From: CAZOBJ01 sp964577825 | GTDB lineage: Bacteria; Planctomycetota; SZUA-567; JAFGNG01 | Direction of reading: 5' to 3' | DNA length: 53,021 nt | Assembly: GCA_964577825.1 (NCBI GenBank) | Contig: CAZOBJ010000011.1 | Span: forward strand, 1 to 53,021 | Part shown: piece by piece, positions 28,945-39,114 of the stretch | Layout: every line of letters starts with the position of its first letter | Numbering within the stretch: position 1 is the first letter of the stretch | Notes under the pieces: generated by a model | The model's database searches: none | Told to the model about the DNA's origin: nothing | Seen by the model: only the letters and a program-made list of their open reading frames with translations | Made by a program: the position numbers and the translations under genes

Positions 28945-30111
28945 CTACAGCCTGATGCCGCGCGCGCCCGCGGCCGCGCGGCACACGTGCACGGCCGGGG
29001 CGATGCGCGTGCGCGCCCGGTAGGCCCGGGCCAGGGCCGGGGCGAACGCCTCGGCGGCCCGGGCGCCCACCAGGTTCACCGTGGACCCGCCGAACCCGCC
29101 GCCCGACAGGCGCGCGCCGTAACAGCCGGGCAGGTCGCGCGCGGAGCGCACCATGGCGTCGAGCTCCGGCGAGGAGTTGCCGAAGAGCTCGCGGCTCGAG
29201 GCATGGCTCTCGCGCATGAGCGCGCCCGGGGCCGCGGGCTTTCGCGCGCGCAGGGCCTGCGCGCCGCGCAGCACACGGTCGTTTTCCAGCAGCACGTGCC
29301 GGGCGCGGCGGGCCTGGTCCGCAGAAAGCTCGTGTTCGTGGGCCTCCAGCACGGACAGCGGAATGTCGCGCAGGTGCGTAGCCCCGGCCACGTGCGCGGC
29401 GAGGGCCTGTGCCGCGGCCAGGCAGTCCGCGCGCAGCCGCTCGTACCCGCCGTCGGCCAGGCGCCGGGGCGCGTGCGTGTCCGCGATGACGAGCGCCGCG
29501 CCCCCGAGCGGGATGGCCTCGTGCGCGAGCTCGCGGCAGTCGAGCAAGAGCGCCGCGTCCGCGACGCCGTGCACGCAGGTCCACTGGTCCAGGATCCCGC
29601 AGGGCACGCCCACGAATTCGTTCTCCGCGCGCTGGCACAGCCGCGCCAGGTCGCCCGGGGCCAGGTCGAAGGGGAAAAGCTCCAACAGGAACCGCGCCGC
29701 GGCCACCTCCAGCGCCGCGGAGCTCGACAGCCCGGCGTCGCGGGGCAGGTCGCCCGAGATCACGGCCTCGAACCCACTGACCGGTGCGCCCGCGCGGCCG
29801 AGCTCGTGGGCCACGCCGGCCACATAGTCGAGCCAGGGCGCCCGGGGCGTGCGCGCGGGCGCGTTCACGTCGAAGCCCGCCTGCGCGTCGAACGCGGCCG
29901 AGTACACGCGCGCCGCACCGTCCGCTCGCGGCCGTCCGGCCACGACCACGTGCCGGTCGATGGCCGCGGCGAGCACGTACCCGTCGTTGTAGTCGGTGTG
30001 GTTGCCCAGGACCTCGACCCGGCCCGGCGCCACGCCCGCAGCCGTGGGCGGCCCGCCCAAGCGGTCGGACGAGAGTTCGCGCGCAGCGTCGAGCAACGTG
30101 TCGATGGGCAT
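28945..30111 (-). CDS. galK: Galactokinase (GHMP kinase family)
   Basis: The 388-aa product has all three galactokinase regions. The N-terminal signature is GRVEVLGNHTDY (30-41), the ATP loop is GLSSSAALEVA, and the C-terminal GHMP motif is GARLSGGGFGGSTVNLV. In the signature the canonical N-x-IGEH is replaced by E-x-LGNH, a variant I associate with a separate galactokinase branch in several anaerobe and PVC-type phyla. Sugar specificity may therefore differ from the E. coli enzyme. It phosphorylates the anomeric hydroxyl of galactose with ATP in the cytoplasm. No galT or galE is nearby. It is followed closely by a YihX-like phosphatase. Confidence 0.9.
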   Translation of the reverse strand: MPIDTLLDAARELSSDRLGGPPTAAGVAPGRVEVLGNHTDYNDGYVLAAAIDRHVVVAGRPRADGAARVYSAAFDAQAGFDVNAPARTPRAPWLDYVAGVAHELGRAGAPVSGFEAVISGDLPRDAGLSSSAALEVAAARFLLELFPFDLAPGDLARLCQRAENEFVGVPCGILDQWTCVHGVADAALLLDCRELAHEAIPLGGAALVIADTHAPRRLADGGYERLRADCLAAAQALAAHVAGATHLRDIPLSVLEAHEHELSADQARRARHVLLENDRVLRGAQALRARKPAAPGALMRESHASSRELFGNSSPELDAMVRSARDLPGCYGARLSGGGFGGSTVNLVGARAAEAFAPALARAYRARTRIAPAVHVCRAAAGARGIRL

Positions 30112-30163
30112 GGCGTCCCTATGGACCGGGTGCGGACGGTGGACGCGCGGCGCAGCGCGGGAC

Positions 30164-31255
30164 TCAGCCCAGGGCCTCGACCACGAGGTCCCCGACCTGC
30201 GCGGTGGAAAACCCCATGCGCCCGGCCGACAGGCTCTTGAGCTTGGTGGCGGTCACCGTGCGCACCGCGTCCTCCACCGCGCGGGCGGCGGCCACCTCGC
30301 CCTGGGCCTCCAGGAGCATGGCGCCCGCGCACACGGCGGCCAGCGGATTGATGACCCCCTGGCCCGTGTACTTGGGCGCGGACCCGCCGATGGGCTCGAA
30401 CATGCTAACGCCCTCGGGGTTGATGTTCCCGCCCGCGGCGATGCCCATGCCGCCCTGGGTGATGGCCCCGAGGTCGGTGATGATGTCGCCGAACATGTTG
30501 CCCGTCACCAGCACGTCGAACCACTCGGGGTTCTTGACCATCCACATGCAGCACGCGTCCACGTGAAAGTACTCGCGGGCCACGTCCGGGAACTCGGCCT
30601 CGCCGATCTCGTGGAACGCCCGCTCCCACAGGTCGTACACGTAGGTGAGCACGTTCGTCTTGCCCACCAGGGCCAGGGTGTTCGCCTCGCCGCGGCCGCG
30701 CGCCTTCTTGCCGAACCGCTGCGCATAGGCGAACGCGTAGCGCAGGCAGCGCTCCACCTGGTGGCGGGTGTAGACCATGCTCTGCACGGCCACCTCGTGC
30801 GGGGTGCCCTGCATGGACAGGCCGCCCGTGCCGGTGTACAGGCCGCCCGTGTTCTCGCGCACGACCACGTAGTCGACCTCGTCGGGCCCCTTGTCCTTGA
30901 GCGGGCAGTCCACCCCCGGGTACAGGCGCACGGGCCGCAGGTTGATGTACTGGTCCAGGGCGAAGCGCAGGCGCAAGAGCAGCCCCTTTTCCAGGATGCC
31001 GGGCTTCACGTCCGGGTGGCCGATCGCGCCCAGGAAGATGGCGTCGAACCCGCGCACCTCCTCCAGAAAGCCGTCCGGGCAGATCTCGCCCGTGCGCTTG
31101 TACCGCTCGCCGCCGAAGTCGAACTCGGTCGTCTCCAGGCCGAACCCGTGCCGCTCGGCCGCGGCGCAGAGCACCTTCACCGCCTCGGCCGTGACCTCCG
31201 GGCCGGTGCCGTCTCCGGGGATGACCGCGATGCGATGGGTCTTGCGCTCGCTCAT
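30164..31255 (-). CDS. leuB: 3-isopropylmalate dehydrogenase-like beta-decarboxylating dehydrogenase
   Basis: The 363-aa product is a full-length isocitrate/isopropylmalate dehydrogenase. It shows IAVIPGDGTGPEV at the start, LLLRLRFALDQYINLRPV (substrate Arg residues) and an ENTGGLYTGTGG loop. VTGNMFGDIITDLGA carries the metal-binding Asp residues, and GGSAPKYTGQGVINP is the cofactor region. The substrate loop has R-ENT-x-GLY as in homoisocitrate/tartrate relatives rather than the strict R-ELTGG of many LeuB proteins, so leucine biosynthesis is the likeliest but not the only role. No other leu gene is in the window. AAAGGAGAG precedes the ATG at 31255. It follows a sulfatase gene in a long minus-strand run. 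Confidence 0.78.
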   Translation of the reverse strand: MSERKTHRIAVIPGDGTGPEVTAEAVKVLCAAAERHGFGLETTEFDFGGERYKRTGEICPDGFLEEVRGFDAIFLGAIGHPDVKPGILEKGLLLRLRFALDQYINLRPVRLYPGVDCPLKDKGPDEVDYVVVRENTGGLYTGTGGLSMQGTPHEVAVQSMVYTRHQVERCLRYAFAYAQRFGKKARGRGEANTLALVGKTNVLTYVYDLWERAFHEIGEAEFPDVAREYFHVDACCMWMVKNPEWFDVLVTGNMFGDIITDLGAITQGGMGIAAGGNINPEGVSMFEPIGGSAPKYTGQGVINPLAAVCAGAMLLEAQGEVAAARAVEDAVRTVTATKLKSLSAGRMGFSTAQVGDLVVEALG

Positions 31256-31302
31256 GCGTCTCTCTCCTTTCGGTGCCAGCGTGGCGCAGGGGGCGCGGCC
31301 TG

Positions 31303-32685
31303 TCAGTACGCACCTGTGCGCAACGGGTATTGGGGCTCCACGTCGAACCATCGGCGGACGAGCTCCGTGCGCATGGCGTGCAGGAGCGCCTCGCGCCCGG
31401 TGTCGCCCGCCACGTCATACAGCTCGTGCGGGTCCGCGGCCAGGTCGTACAGGAGCTCGCGCAGGTCCTCCCCCTCGCGCCAGGCCGCGTACAGGGCCTC
31501 GCGCGTGCGCACCGCCTTGTACGAGGATCCGAAGGGGATTCGCATCATCATGAACGCGCTCTGCCGCGGCGTGTACTCGCCGCCCGCCAGGAGCGGCGCC
31601 ACGCTGCGGCCCTGCACGAACCCCGGCGCCTGCACCCCGCACCAGTCCAGGATCGTGGGCGCCAGGTCCACGGCCTCCACGAGCTCGCTGCGCGCGGTCC
31701 CGGCCTCGACCGCCCGCGGGTAGCGCACGACCAGGGGCACGCGCGAGGAGCTGTCCAGCGGGCTGCCCTTGGACACGAGCCCGTGGTCGCCCAGGTGCTC
31801 GCCGTGGTCGGAGGTGAAGACAACGATCGTGTTTTCCGACAGACCGCAGGCGTCCAGGGTCTGGAGGATGCGGCCCACCTGGTCGTCGATGTGGCTCACC
31901 TGCGCGTAGTAGAAGGCCTTGATCCGCCGCCACTGTTCGTCCGTGACGTCGCGGTAGTTCTCGTGCTCGGCGCGCACGGGCAGGGGCAGGCTCGCCGTGT
32001 CGTACATGTCCACGAACCGGCGCGGAGGATTCAGCGGCGGGTGCGGCGCGTAGAACCCGGCCACGCAGAAGAACCGGTCCGCGCGGCGGCGCTCCAGGAA
32101 CGCGCAGGTCTCGTCGGCCACGAACGCGGTGTGGGTGAGCGCCTCCGGGCCCTCGAACGCGTACGGCCGCAGCAGCCCCCGGCCCCGGCCGCGCCGCGGC
32201 GCGCCCTGCCACGCGTCGGGGGTGTCCGTGCGGCAGGCCTCCACGATGCCGGGGTCGCGCGCGCGCACCCAGGCGACGTACGCGTCGTCGTAACAGCCCG
32301 GCTCGTCCGAGAGAATCAGCGTGTCGAACCCGTACGCGGGATGCGGGTCCTGGTGCCTGCGCGTCGAGTGGCACCGGAAATGGAGCTTGCCGATGTTCGC
32401 GGTGTGGTAGCCGTAGGGCGCGAGCAGGTGCTGGAGGCACGGGACGTCCTCGGGCATCTCGATGCCGTTGACGGTCACGCCGGTGCCCGGCGGATACCGG
32501 CCCGAAAGCAGGCTCGCGCGGCTGGGCATGCAGGTGGGCGCGTTGCAAAACGCGTGGTCGAAGCACGCGCCCTCGGCGGCCAGGGCGTCCAGGTTCGGGG
32601 TGCGCACGTGGGCGTTGCCCGCGCACCCGAGCGCGTCCCATCGCTGTTGGTCCGTGTACAGGAGCAGGACGTTGGGACGGTCCAT
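31303..32685 (-). CDS. Sulfatase (Cys-type, arylsulfatase/choline-sulfatase-like)
   Basis: The 460-aa product has the sulfatase signature C-M-P-S-R at 52-56 with Cys52 as the formylglycine precursor. It also has the metal-binding TDQQRWDALGC opening, GKLHF, and a TSDHGEHLGDHG block. There is no signal peptide, so a cytoplasmic place of action is likely, as in choline-sulfatase-like members. A formylglycine-generating enzyme or anaerobic maturase is needed and is not in this window. The gene follows a CxxCxxCC protein by 20 bases and precedes the leuB-like gene by 47 bases. The substrate is unknown. Confidence 0.9.
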   Translation of the reverse strand: MDRPNVLLLYTDQQRWDALGCAGNAHVRTPNLDALAAEGACFDHAFCNAPTCMPSRASLLSGRYPPGTGVTVNGIEMPEDVPCLQHLLAPYGYHTANIGKLHFRCHSTRRHQDPHPAYGFDTLILSDEPGCYDDAYVAWVRARDPGIVEACRTDTPDAWQGAPRRGRGRGLLRPYAFEGPEALTHTAFVADETCAFLERRRADRFFCVAGFYAPHPPLNPPRRFVDMYDTASLPLPVRAEHENYRDVTDEQWRRIKAFYYAQVSHIDDQVGRILQTLDACGLSENTIVVFTSDHGEHLGDHGLVSKGSPLDSSSRVPLVVRYPRAVEAGTARSELVEAVDLAPTILDWCGVQAPGFVQGRSVAPLLAGGEYTPRQSAFMMMRIPFGSSYKAVRTREALYAAWREGEDLRELLYDLAADPHELYDVAGDTGREALLHAMRTELVRRWFDVEPQYPLRTGAY

Positions 32686-32705
32686 GGCCTCGAGCCTCCG
32701 CGCGG

Positions 32706-33068
32706 TCAGTCGGCTGCGGCGGCCTCGGTGGGCGGCGCGTCGTCGGCCTCCACGAAGTAGTACCCGCAGGGCAGCTCGGGCAGGAGGCGGTCGCGGTCGG
32801 CGAGGTCGTTCTCGTCCATGGGGAACACGCGGCAGTTGCCCGGCCGGTTGCCGTGGATGCGGCAGGCCGTGCTCCCGTCCGGACGCTCGACGAGCAGCGG
32901 GCACTTGAACAGCAGCTTGCAGCACGCGCCGCAGCGCACGCATTCGCCCCGCCGGCGCCGAAGCCGACGGTCTACGTGGTCGGGTCGCGTGGTGTGGTTG
33001 AACCAACGGCGCACCTTGCCCGCGCCGTGGACCGCGCAGGTGCGGGCCTTGTTCACGAGACGAACCAT
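32706..33068 (-). CDS. YkgJ-like CxxCxxCC cluster protein
   Basis: The 120-aa product carries the zinc/iron-binding cysteine pattern C-V-R-C-G-A-C-C at 43-50, with another Cys at 56. The family's second block CRIHGNRPGNCRVFP follows. UPF0153/YkgJ proteins share exactly these cysteines; their function is unsettled, with metal binding and possible N-methyltransferase partnership suggested. The first 40 residues are basic. AAGGGG lies in front of the ATG at 33068. It sits between a lipoprotein gene and a sulfatase gene in the minus-strand run, without a functional link I can demonstrate. Confidence 0.82.
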   Translation of the reverse strand: MVRLVNKARTCAVHGAGKVRRWFNHTTRPDHVDRRLRRRRGECVRCGACCKLLFKCPLLVERPDGSTACRIHGNRPGNCRVFPMDENDLADRDRLLPELPCGYYFVEADDAPPTEAAAAD

Positions 33069-33100
33069 GGAGTCCCCTTGTCCGATGTTGATCGCTCGGG

Positions 33101-34066
33101 TCAGCGGCGCTGGATGCGCGCCGCGATGCGGTCGAGGATCACCTGTCCGCGTTCGTAGGTCTCGGGCGCGAGCACCCCGATGACCCACGTCTCCACCTGG
33201 GTGCACACCACCCGGCCCTGGCCCGGGTCGCGCGCCCGCCACACCAGCCGCCGCCCGCGCACGTGCGGGTCGCGGACCATCTGAAGCTCGTAGTCGAGGC
33301 CGTTCAGTTCGAGCCAGGTGCGGTAGTCCTCGGCGGTCCGCTCGGCCTCGTCTTCTTCGTAATGGCCGATCAGGAACACCCGCGCCACCTCGCCCGCGCC
33401 CGGGGCCTCGCACATGATGGCCGGCGGCAGGAAGTCGTAGTCGAACGTATTGCCCGGGGTGACGTAGCTCTTGGCGGGGTTGACGCCCTCCACGTCCAGG
33501 TGCTCGAACCCGCGCGGCGGACGCCGGGCCCCGGGCAGCGGGCGGGCGACGGCCCGCCCCAGGGTCACGAGGTCGGGCTGGTCCGCCTCGGGTCCGGCGT
33601 AGATGACCTTGAAGAAGTACCTGTGCTTGTAGAAGTACAAGAACCGCTCGGCCGCCAACCCCTCCACGCCCACGTCCACGGGCCGGTATTCGATGCGCCG
33701 GCGCAGGAGCCGCCCGCGATGGTCGTGGAACAGGCCGCTGGCGATCAGGGGCGAGTTCATCTCGTAGCTTTCCACGGTGAGCGTCGGGTTCTCGTCACCG
33801 GGGCGCCGGTAGTCGGCGGTGTACAGCATCTCGAACCCGTAGCTTCGGATGCGCGTGGCCTGCCGGCCCAGGTACTCCTCCAGCGACTTGCCGGTGTAGC
33901 GCTCCACGTCGCTCACGCGCCGCCATCCGGGCACAAACCCGTCCTCGGGCAGGTGGCCGGTGCCGCCGATCTCCGGCATGAGGGGAATGTTCGGCTGCCA
34001 GCACCCGGCCGCGAGGGCCAGGGCCGAGAGCAAGGCGCACGCGCGCAGGAGACCGGTGCGGGGCAT
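33101..34066 (-). CDS. DUF6599-like lipoprotein
   Basis: The 321-aa product has a lipoprotein signal with the lipobox ending LAAGC (Cys22). The body has PGWRRVSDVERYTGKSLEEY, then a YGFEMLYTADYR strand and a VESYEMNSPLIASGLFHDHR block, and ends in a second half of similar strands (RVFLIGHYEEDE). This layout resembles DUF6599 proteins found in planctomycete-type and acidobacterial genomes, which bear an Y-x-G-x-x-L-Y-x-Y/G pattern at the same place. No catalytic residues are apparent. It lies 14 bases after folE, so it is co-transcribed. The family match is from memory of the pattern and should be treated as tentative. Confidence 0.55.
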   Translation of the reverse strand: MPRTGLLRACALLSALALAAGCWQPNIPLMPEIGGTGHLPEDGFVPGWRRVSDVERYTGKSLEEYLGRQATRIRSYGFEMLYTADYRRPGDENPTLTVESYEMNSPLIASGLFHDHRGRLLRRRIEYRPVDVGVEGLAAERFLYFYKHRYFFKVIYAGPEADQPDLVTLGRAVARPLPGARRPPRGFEHLDVEGVNPAKSYVTPGNTFDYDFLPPAIMCEAPGAGEVARVFLIGHYEEDEAERTAEDYRTWLELNGLDYELQMVRDPHVRGRRLVWRARDPGQGRVVCTQVETWVIGVLAPETYERGQVILDRIAARIQRR

Positions 34067-34080
34067 GGGCGCTGCCTCTC

Positions 34081-34644
34081 TCACTCGTTCTTGCCGTGGA
34101 TCAAGGCCAACGCCTCGCTGCGGGTGGCCGGGTTGCCCCGGAACAGGCCCCGCACCGCGCTCGTGACCGTAATCGACCCGGGCGCGCGCACCCCGCGCAT
34201 GGTCATGCACAGGTGCTCGGCCTCGATGACCACCATCACGCCCTGGGGCTTGAGCGTGCGGACCAGGCAGTCGGCGATCTGGGTGGTCAGCCGCTCCTGG
34301 ACCTGGGGACGCTTGGCGAACAGGTCCACCACCCGGGCGATCTTGCTCAGCCCGGTGACCGCGCCGCTGGGCAGGTACGCCACATGCGCCCGGCCGTGGA
34401 AGGGCAGCAGATGGTGTTCGCACACCGAGTAGAAGGGGATGTCGCGCAGGAGCACAAGCTCGTCGTGCTCCTCTCCGGGCATGACCTGGATCACCTCGCC
34501 CGGGTCTTTGCCCGTGCCCGCGTAGATTTCCTCGGCGAGCCGGGCGACCCGGCCGGGCGTGTCGCGCAACCCGGGGCGGTCCGGATCCTCTCCGATCCCT
34601 TCCAGCAGCTCGCGCGTCGCGCGGCGGACCTTCTCCACGTCCAT
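34081..34644 (-). CDS. folE: GTP cyclohydrolase I
   Basis: The 187-aa product is a standard-length type IA GTP cyclohydrolase, which turns GTP into 7,8-dihydroneopterin triphosphate for folate or queuosine synthesis. The zinc ligands Cys75 and His78 lie in YSVCEHHLLPF and Cys146 in EAEHLCMTMRG. The LPSGAVTGLSKIARVVDLFAKRPQVQERLT region is the usual folate-cyclohydrolase core (GLSK, RPQVQERLT). It begins 31 bases after the pnp stop and ends 14 bases before the lipoprotein gene, so it is in the rpsO-pnp transcript. No other folate gene is nearby. Confidence 0.96.
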   Translation of the reverse strand: MDVEKVRRATRELLEGIGEDPDRPGLRDTPGRVARLAEEIYAGTGKDPGEVIQVMPGEEHDELVLLRDIPFYSVCEHHLLPFHGRAHVAYLPSGAVTGLSKIARVVDLFAKRPQVQERLTTQIADCLVRTLKPQGVMVVIEAEHLCMTMRGVRAPGSITVTSAVRGLFRGNPATRSEALALIHGKNE

Positions 34645-34675
34645 GGCGCCCTCCGCCGCCCCGGGCCGGGACGGG

Positions 34676-36787
<2,112 letters not shown>

Positions 36788-36803
36788 GGTCTTCTCGCTT
36801 TCC

Positions 36804-36820
36804 GGACGGTCTGCCCGTCC
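36804..36820 (-). promoter_or_regulatory. Hairpin in the pnp leader
   Basis: A 6-bp stem (36804-36809 with 36815-36820) with a 5-base loop lies 16 bases ahead of the pnp start on the transcript. By analogy with E. coli, where PNPase controls its own message through a stem in the leader, it could be a processing site. The analogy is inference. Confidence 0.35.
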
Positions 36821-36952
36821 TCTCTTCTGTTCCTATGCGTCCTCGTTTGCGATCTGCCTCGTGTCCGTGTCCCCGTCCGCGCGCGGCCCTGCGCACAAAC
36901 GGCCGCGGGCCCCCTTTGACACGGCGCGGCGCGCACGTGCCGGGGCGCGCGG

Positions 36953-37222
36953 CTACTTGCGCAGCTGCAGCCGCTGCACGATGGAGCGGTAGCGCTCCAC
37001 GTCCTTTTTGCGCAGGTAGTTGAGCAGCTTGGTGCGGCGGTTGACCATCTGGATGAGGCCGCGCCGCGAGTGGTTGTCCTTCTTGTGCGTACGCAGGTGC
37101 TCGGTGAGGTCGCGAATCCGCTCGGAGAGGATCGCCACCTGGACCTCCGGGCTTCCGGTGTCGCCCTGCTCGGCGGCGAAGGTCTGGATCAGCTCCTGCT
37201 TGCGCTCTTTGGTCATGACCAT
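36953..37222 (-). CDS. rpsO: 30S ribosomal protein S15
   Basis: The 89-aa product matches S15 over its whole length: MVMTKERKQELI, GDTGSPEVQVAILSERI, a DLTEHLRTHKKDNHSRRGL block and the basic end RYRSIVQRLQLRK. S15 is a primary 16S rRNA-binding protein of the small subunit. The ATG at 37222 is preferred over the one at 37216 because AAAGGA lies 11 bases upstream of it, and it gives the usual length. It is the first gene of the minus-strand run and is followed by pnp after 165 bases. Confidence 0.97.
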   Translation of the reverse strand: MVMTKERKQELIQTFAAEQGDTGSPEVQVAILSERIRDLTEHLRTHKKDNHSRRGLIQMVNRRTKLLNYLRKKDVERYRSIVQRLQLRK

Positions 37223-37501
37223 CTGACGTTCCGTCCTTTCCTCAACTCGCGCTCGTGCGCCTCGGGCCGATGCTCCGGACCTCGTCCGGTCCCGCTCCCC
37301 CGCGAACCGCCCCTCGCTCTGCGGCGGGCCGGTCGGCCGCCGCACTCGAACGGACAGGGCTGTCGGGCGAAAGACGAGAAGTACGCCGGTGGGCCGGGGC
37401 CCATGCAGGGCGGGCGTCCGGGATGTTCGGCCTTCGCTCTCGGGCCGCATGGCTCCGGGCGGCCCTCTCGGTCCTGTCGTGTCTTCGTCCTATCGTGCCG
37501 C

Positions 37502-37529
37502 ATTCTAGGCGGTTACCGCAACCCGTCAA
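37502..37529 (-). promoter_or_regulatory. rpsO promoter
   Basis: On the minus strand TTGACG (37524-37529) and TAGAAT (37502-37507) with a 16-base spacer. It is a good match, and it has the same TAGAAT box used in front of the genes at 164 and 1818. Confidence 0.65.
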
Positions 37530-37625
37530 GCAAAAAAGGGTCCGTACGGGCCGGAACCGCGCGGTCGAAGGCCCCTGGCCGGGAACCGCCGCCTTCGTGG
37601 GAGCCGCAGGATCCGCACGCCCCTT

Positions 37626-37655
37626 TTGACAGGTGCGCGAACGCGGCGGTATACT
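37626..37655 (+). promoter_or_regulatory. Promoter of the sugar isomerase-ceramidase-kinase operon
   Basis: A perfect TTGACA (37626-37631) and TATACT (37650-37655) with an 18-base spacer, about 40 bases before the ATG at 37695. No obvious operator palindrome overlaps it. Confidence 0.75.
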
Positions 37656-37694
37656 CTGGGGCCTTGCGCATACCCGTGGAGGAGGTCGGAAAGC

Positions 37695-39101
37695 ATGTCG
37701 GAAGCCCGCACGCCGCTCTTGGGGCTGTGCCCCATCGGAAAGTTCGTATTCAGCAACGAGGACGCGGTCCGGTACAAGGAGGCCCTGCAGGCCCGCCTGA
37801 CCGAGTGGGGGGTCCGGTACGTGGACCTGGAGGGCGTGCTCGAACACGGCCTCATACGCGACCAGGCGCACGTGGACATCGCGGTCGCGCACCTGCGCGA
37901 GGCCGGGGTCTCGTGCCTGTTCGTGCCGCACTGCAACTTCGGCACCGAGGGCGCGGTGGGCATGATCGGCCGCAAGCTGGGCGTGCCCGTGCTCCTGTGG
38001 GGCCCGCGCGACGAGGCGCCCCTGCCCGACGGGACCCGGTACCGCGACACCCTGTGCGGCATGTTCGCGTCGAGCAAGGTGCTGCACAAGCTGGACGTGC
38101 CCTTCTCGTACATCGAGAACTGCCGGCTCGACGACCCGCCCCTGCGCCAAGGCGTGGAGCGGTTCCTGGGGGCGGTCAACGCCGCCGAGCCCCTGCGCAC
38201 GGGCATGCGCATCGGGCACATCGGCCAGCGCATCGACTTTTTCTGGACGACGATCATCAACGAGAGCGAGCTGTTGGAGCGCTTTCACGTGGAGGTGCTG
38301 CCCCTGGACATGGTCCGGTTCATCGACGCGGTGCTCGACCGCGCCAAGCAGGGGTGGAACCAGTACGAGAAAGAGGCCGCCGAGTGCCGCGCCAAATTCG
38401 ACATTCAGAACTGGGACGATGACGACACGCCCTTGATCAACAACCTGGCCCTGCGCGACCAGATGCTGGCCATGCGCGAGGAGCACGGGCTCGACGCGTT
38501 CGCCTTGGAGAGCTTCCCCTCCCTGCCCGCCGCGCTCGGGGGCATCCAATCCCTGGGCACGTCCATGGTCGGCGACGAGTGCCCGGTCGGCGCGGAGTCC
38601 GACATCTGCGGCGCGATCAGCAATGTGTTGATCGAACGAGCCAGCCTCGGGCGCGGCCCGGCGTGGCTCGCGGACCTCACCGTGCGCCACCCGGAGGACG
38701 ACAACGGGATCCTGCTGTGGCATGGCGCCGCGCCCCTGTCCATGCGCGCGCCCGAGGCCACGGTGCGCCTGGCCAAGCACTGGATCCTGCCCAGCCCGCT
38801 GTCGGGCATGGGGCACTTCGCCCTGAAGCAGGGCCCGATCACCGTGGCCCGGTTCGACGGCGACCGCGGCGAGTACCGCCTGGCCGTGGGCCAGGGCCGG
38901 AGCATGAACGGACCCGACACCCTGAACAACTACGTGTGGATGAAGGTCGACGACTGGCCCCGGTGGGAGCGGACCCTGATGCAGGGGCCGTTTATCCACC
39001 ACGCGGCCATGCTGTACGCACACTGCGCGGACGCGCTCGTCGAGGCCTGCCGGTTCGTGCCCGGCCTGGAGCCCGTGCGCCTGGACCGCGCCTCGGACTG
39101 A
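37695..39101 (+). CDS. L-fucose/L-arabinose isomerase-family sugar isomerase
   Basis: The 468-aa product belongs to the FucI/AraA-like isomerase fold. Its N-terminal half is Rossmann-like (GLCPIGKFVFSNEDAV). The second half has ALESFPSLPAALGG, then VGAESDICGAISNVLIERAS, which holds acidic metal ligands, and LLWHGAAPLSM with the catalytic-region His. These isomerases use Mn to convert aldose to ketose. Length is normal for the fucose-isomerase-like branch. GGAGGAGGT lies ahead of the ATG. The gene heads an operon with a ceramidase-like hydrolase (13 bases on) and a FGGY kinase, so its ketose product is probably phosphorylated by that kinase. The particular sugar cannot be read from the sequence. 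Confidence 0.75.
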   Translation: MSEARTPLLGLCPIGKFVFSNEDAVRYKEALQARLTEWGVRYVDLEGVLEHGLIRDQAHVDIAVAHLREAGVSCLFVPHCNFGTEGAVGMIGRKLGVPVLLWGPRDEAPLPDGTRYRDTLCGMFASSKVLHKLDVPFSYIENCRLDDPPLRQGVERFLGAVNAAEPLRTGMRIGHIGQRIDFFWTTIINESELLERFHVEVLPLDMVRFIDAVLDRAKQGWNQYEKEAAECRAKFDIQNWDDDDTPLINNLALRDQMLAMREEHGLDAFALESFPSLPAALGGIQSLGTSMVGDECPVGAESDICGAISNVLIERASLGRGPAWLADLTVRHPEDDNGILLWHGAAPLSMRAPEATVRLAKHWILPSPLSGMGHFALKQGPITVARFDGDRGEYRLAVGQGRSMNGPDTLNNYVWMKVDDWPRWERTLMQGPFIHHAAMLYAHCADALVEACRFVPGLEPVRLDRASD

Positions 39102-39114
39102 AAGGACCCGACCC

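Larger units (their letters stand above)
37223..37694 (-). other. Divergent intergenic region rpsO / sugar isomerase operon
   Basis: This 472-base gap holds the minus-strand rpsO promoter (37502-37529), which leaves an rpsO leader of about 270 bases. It also holds the plus-strand promoter (37626-37655). The long rpsO leader is the natural place for an S15-binding autoregulatory RNA structure. No gene is seen in it. Confidence 0.5.
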
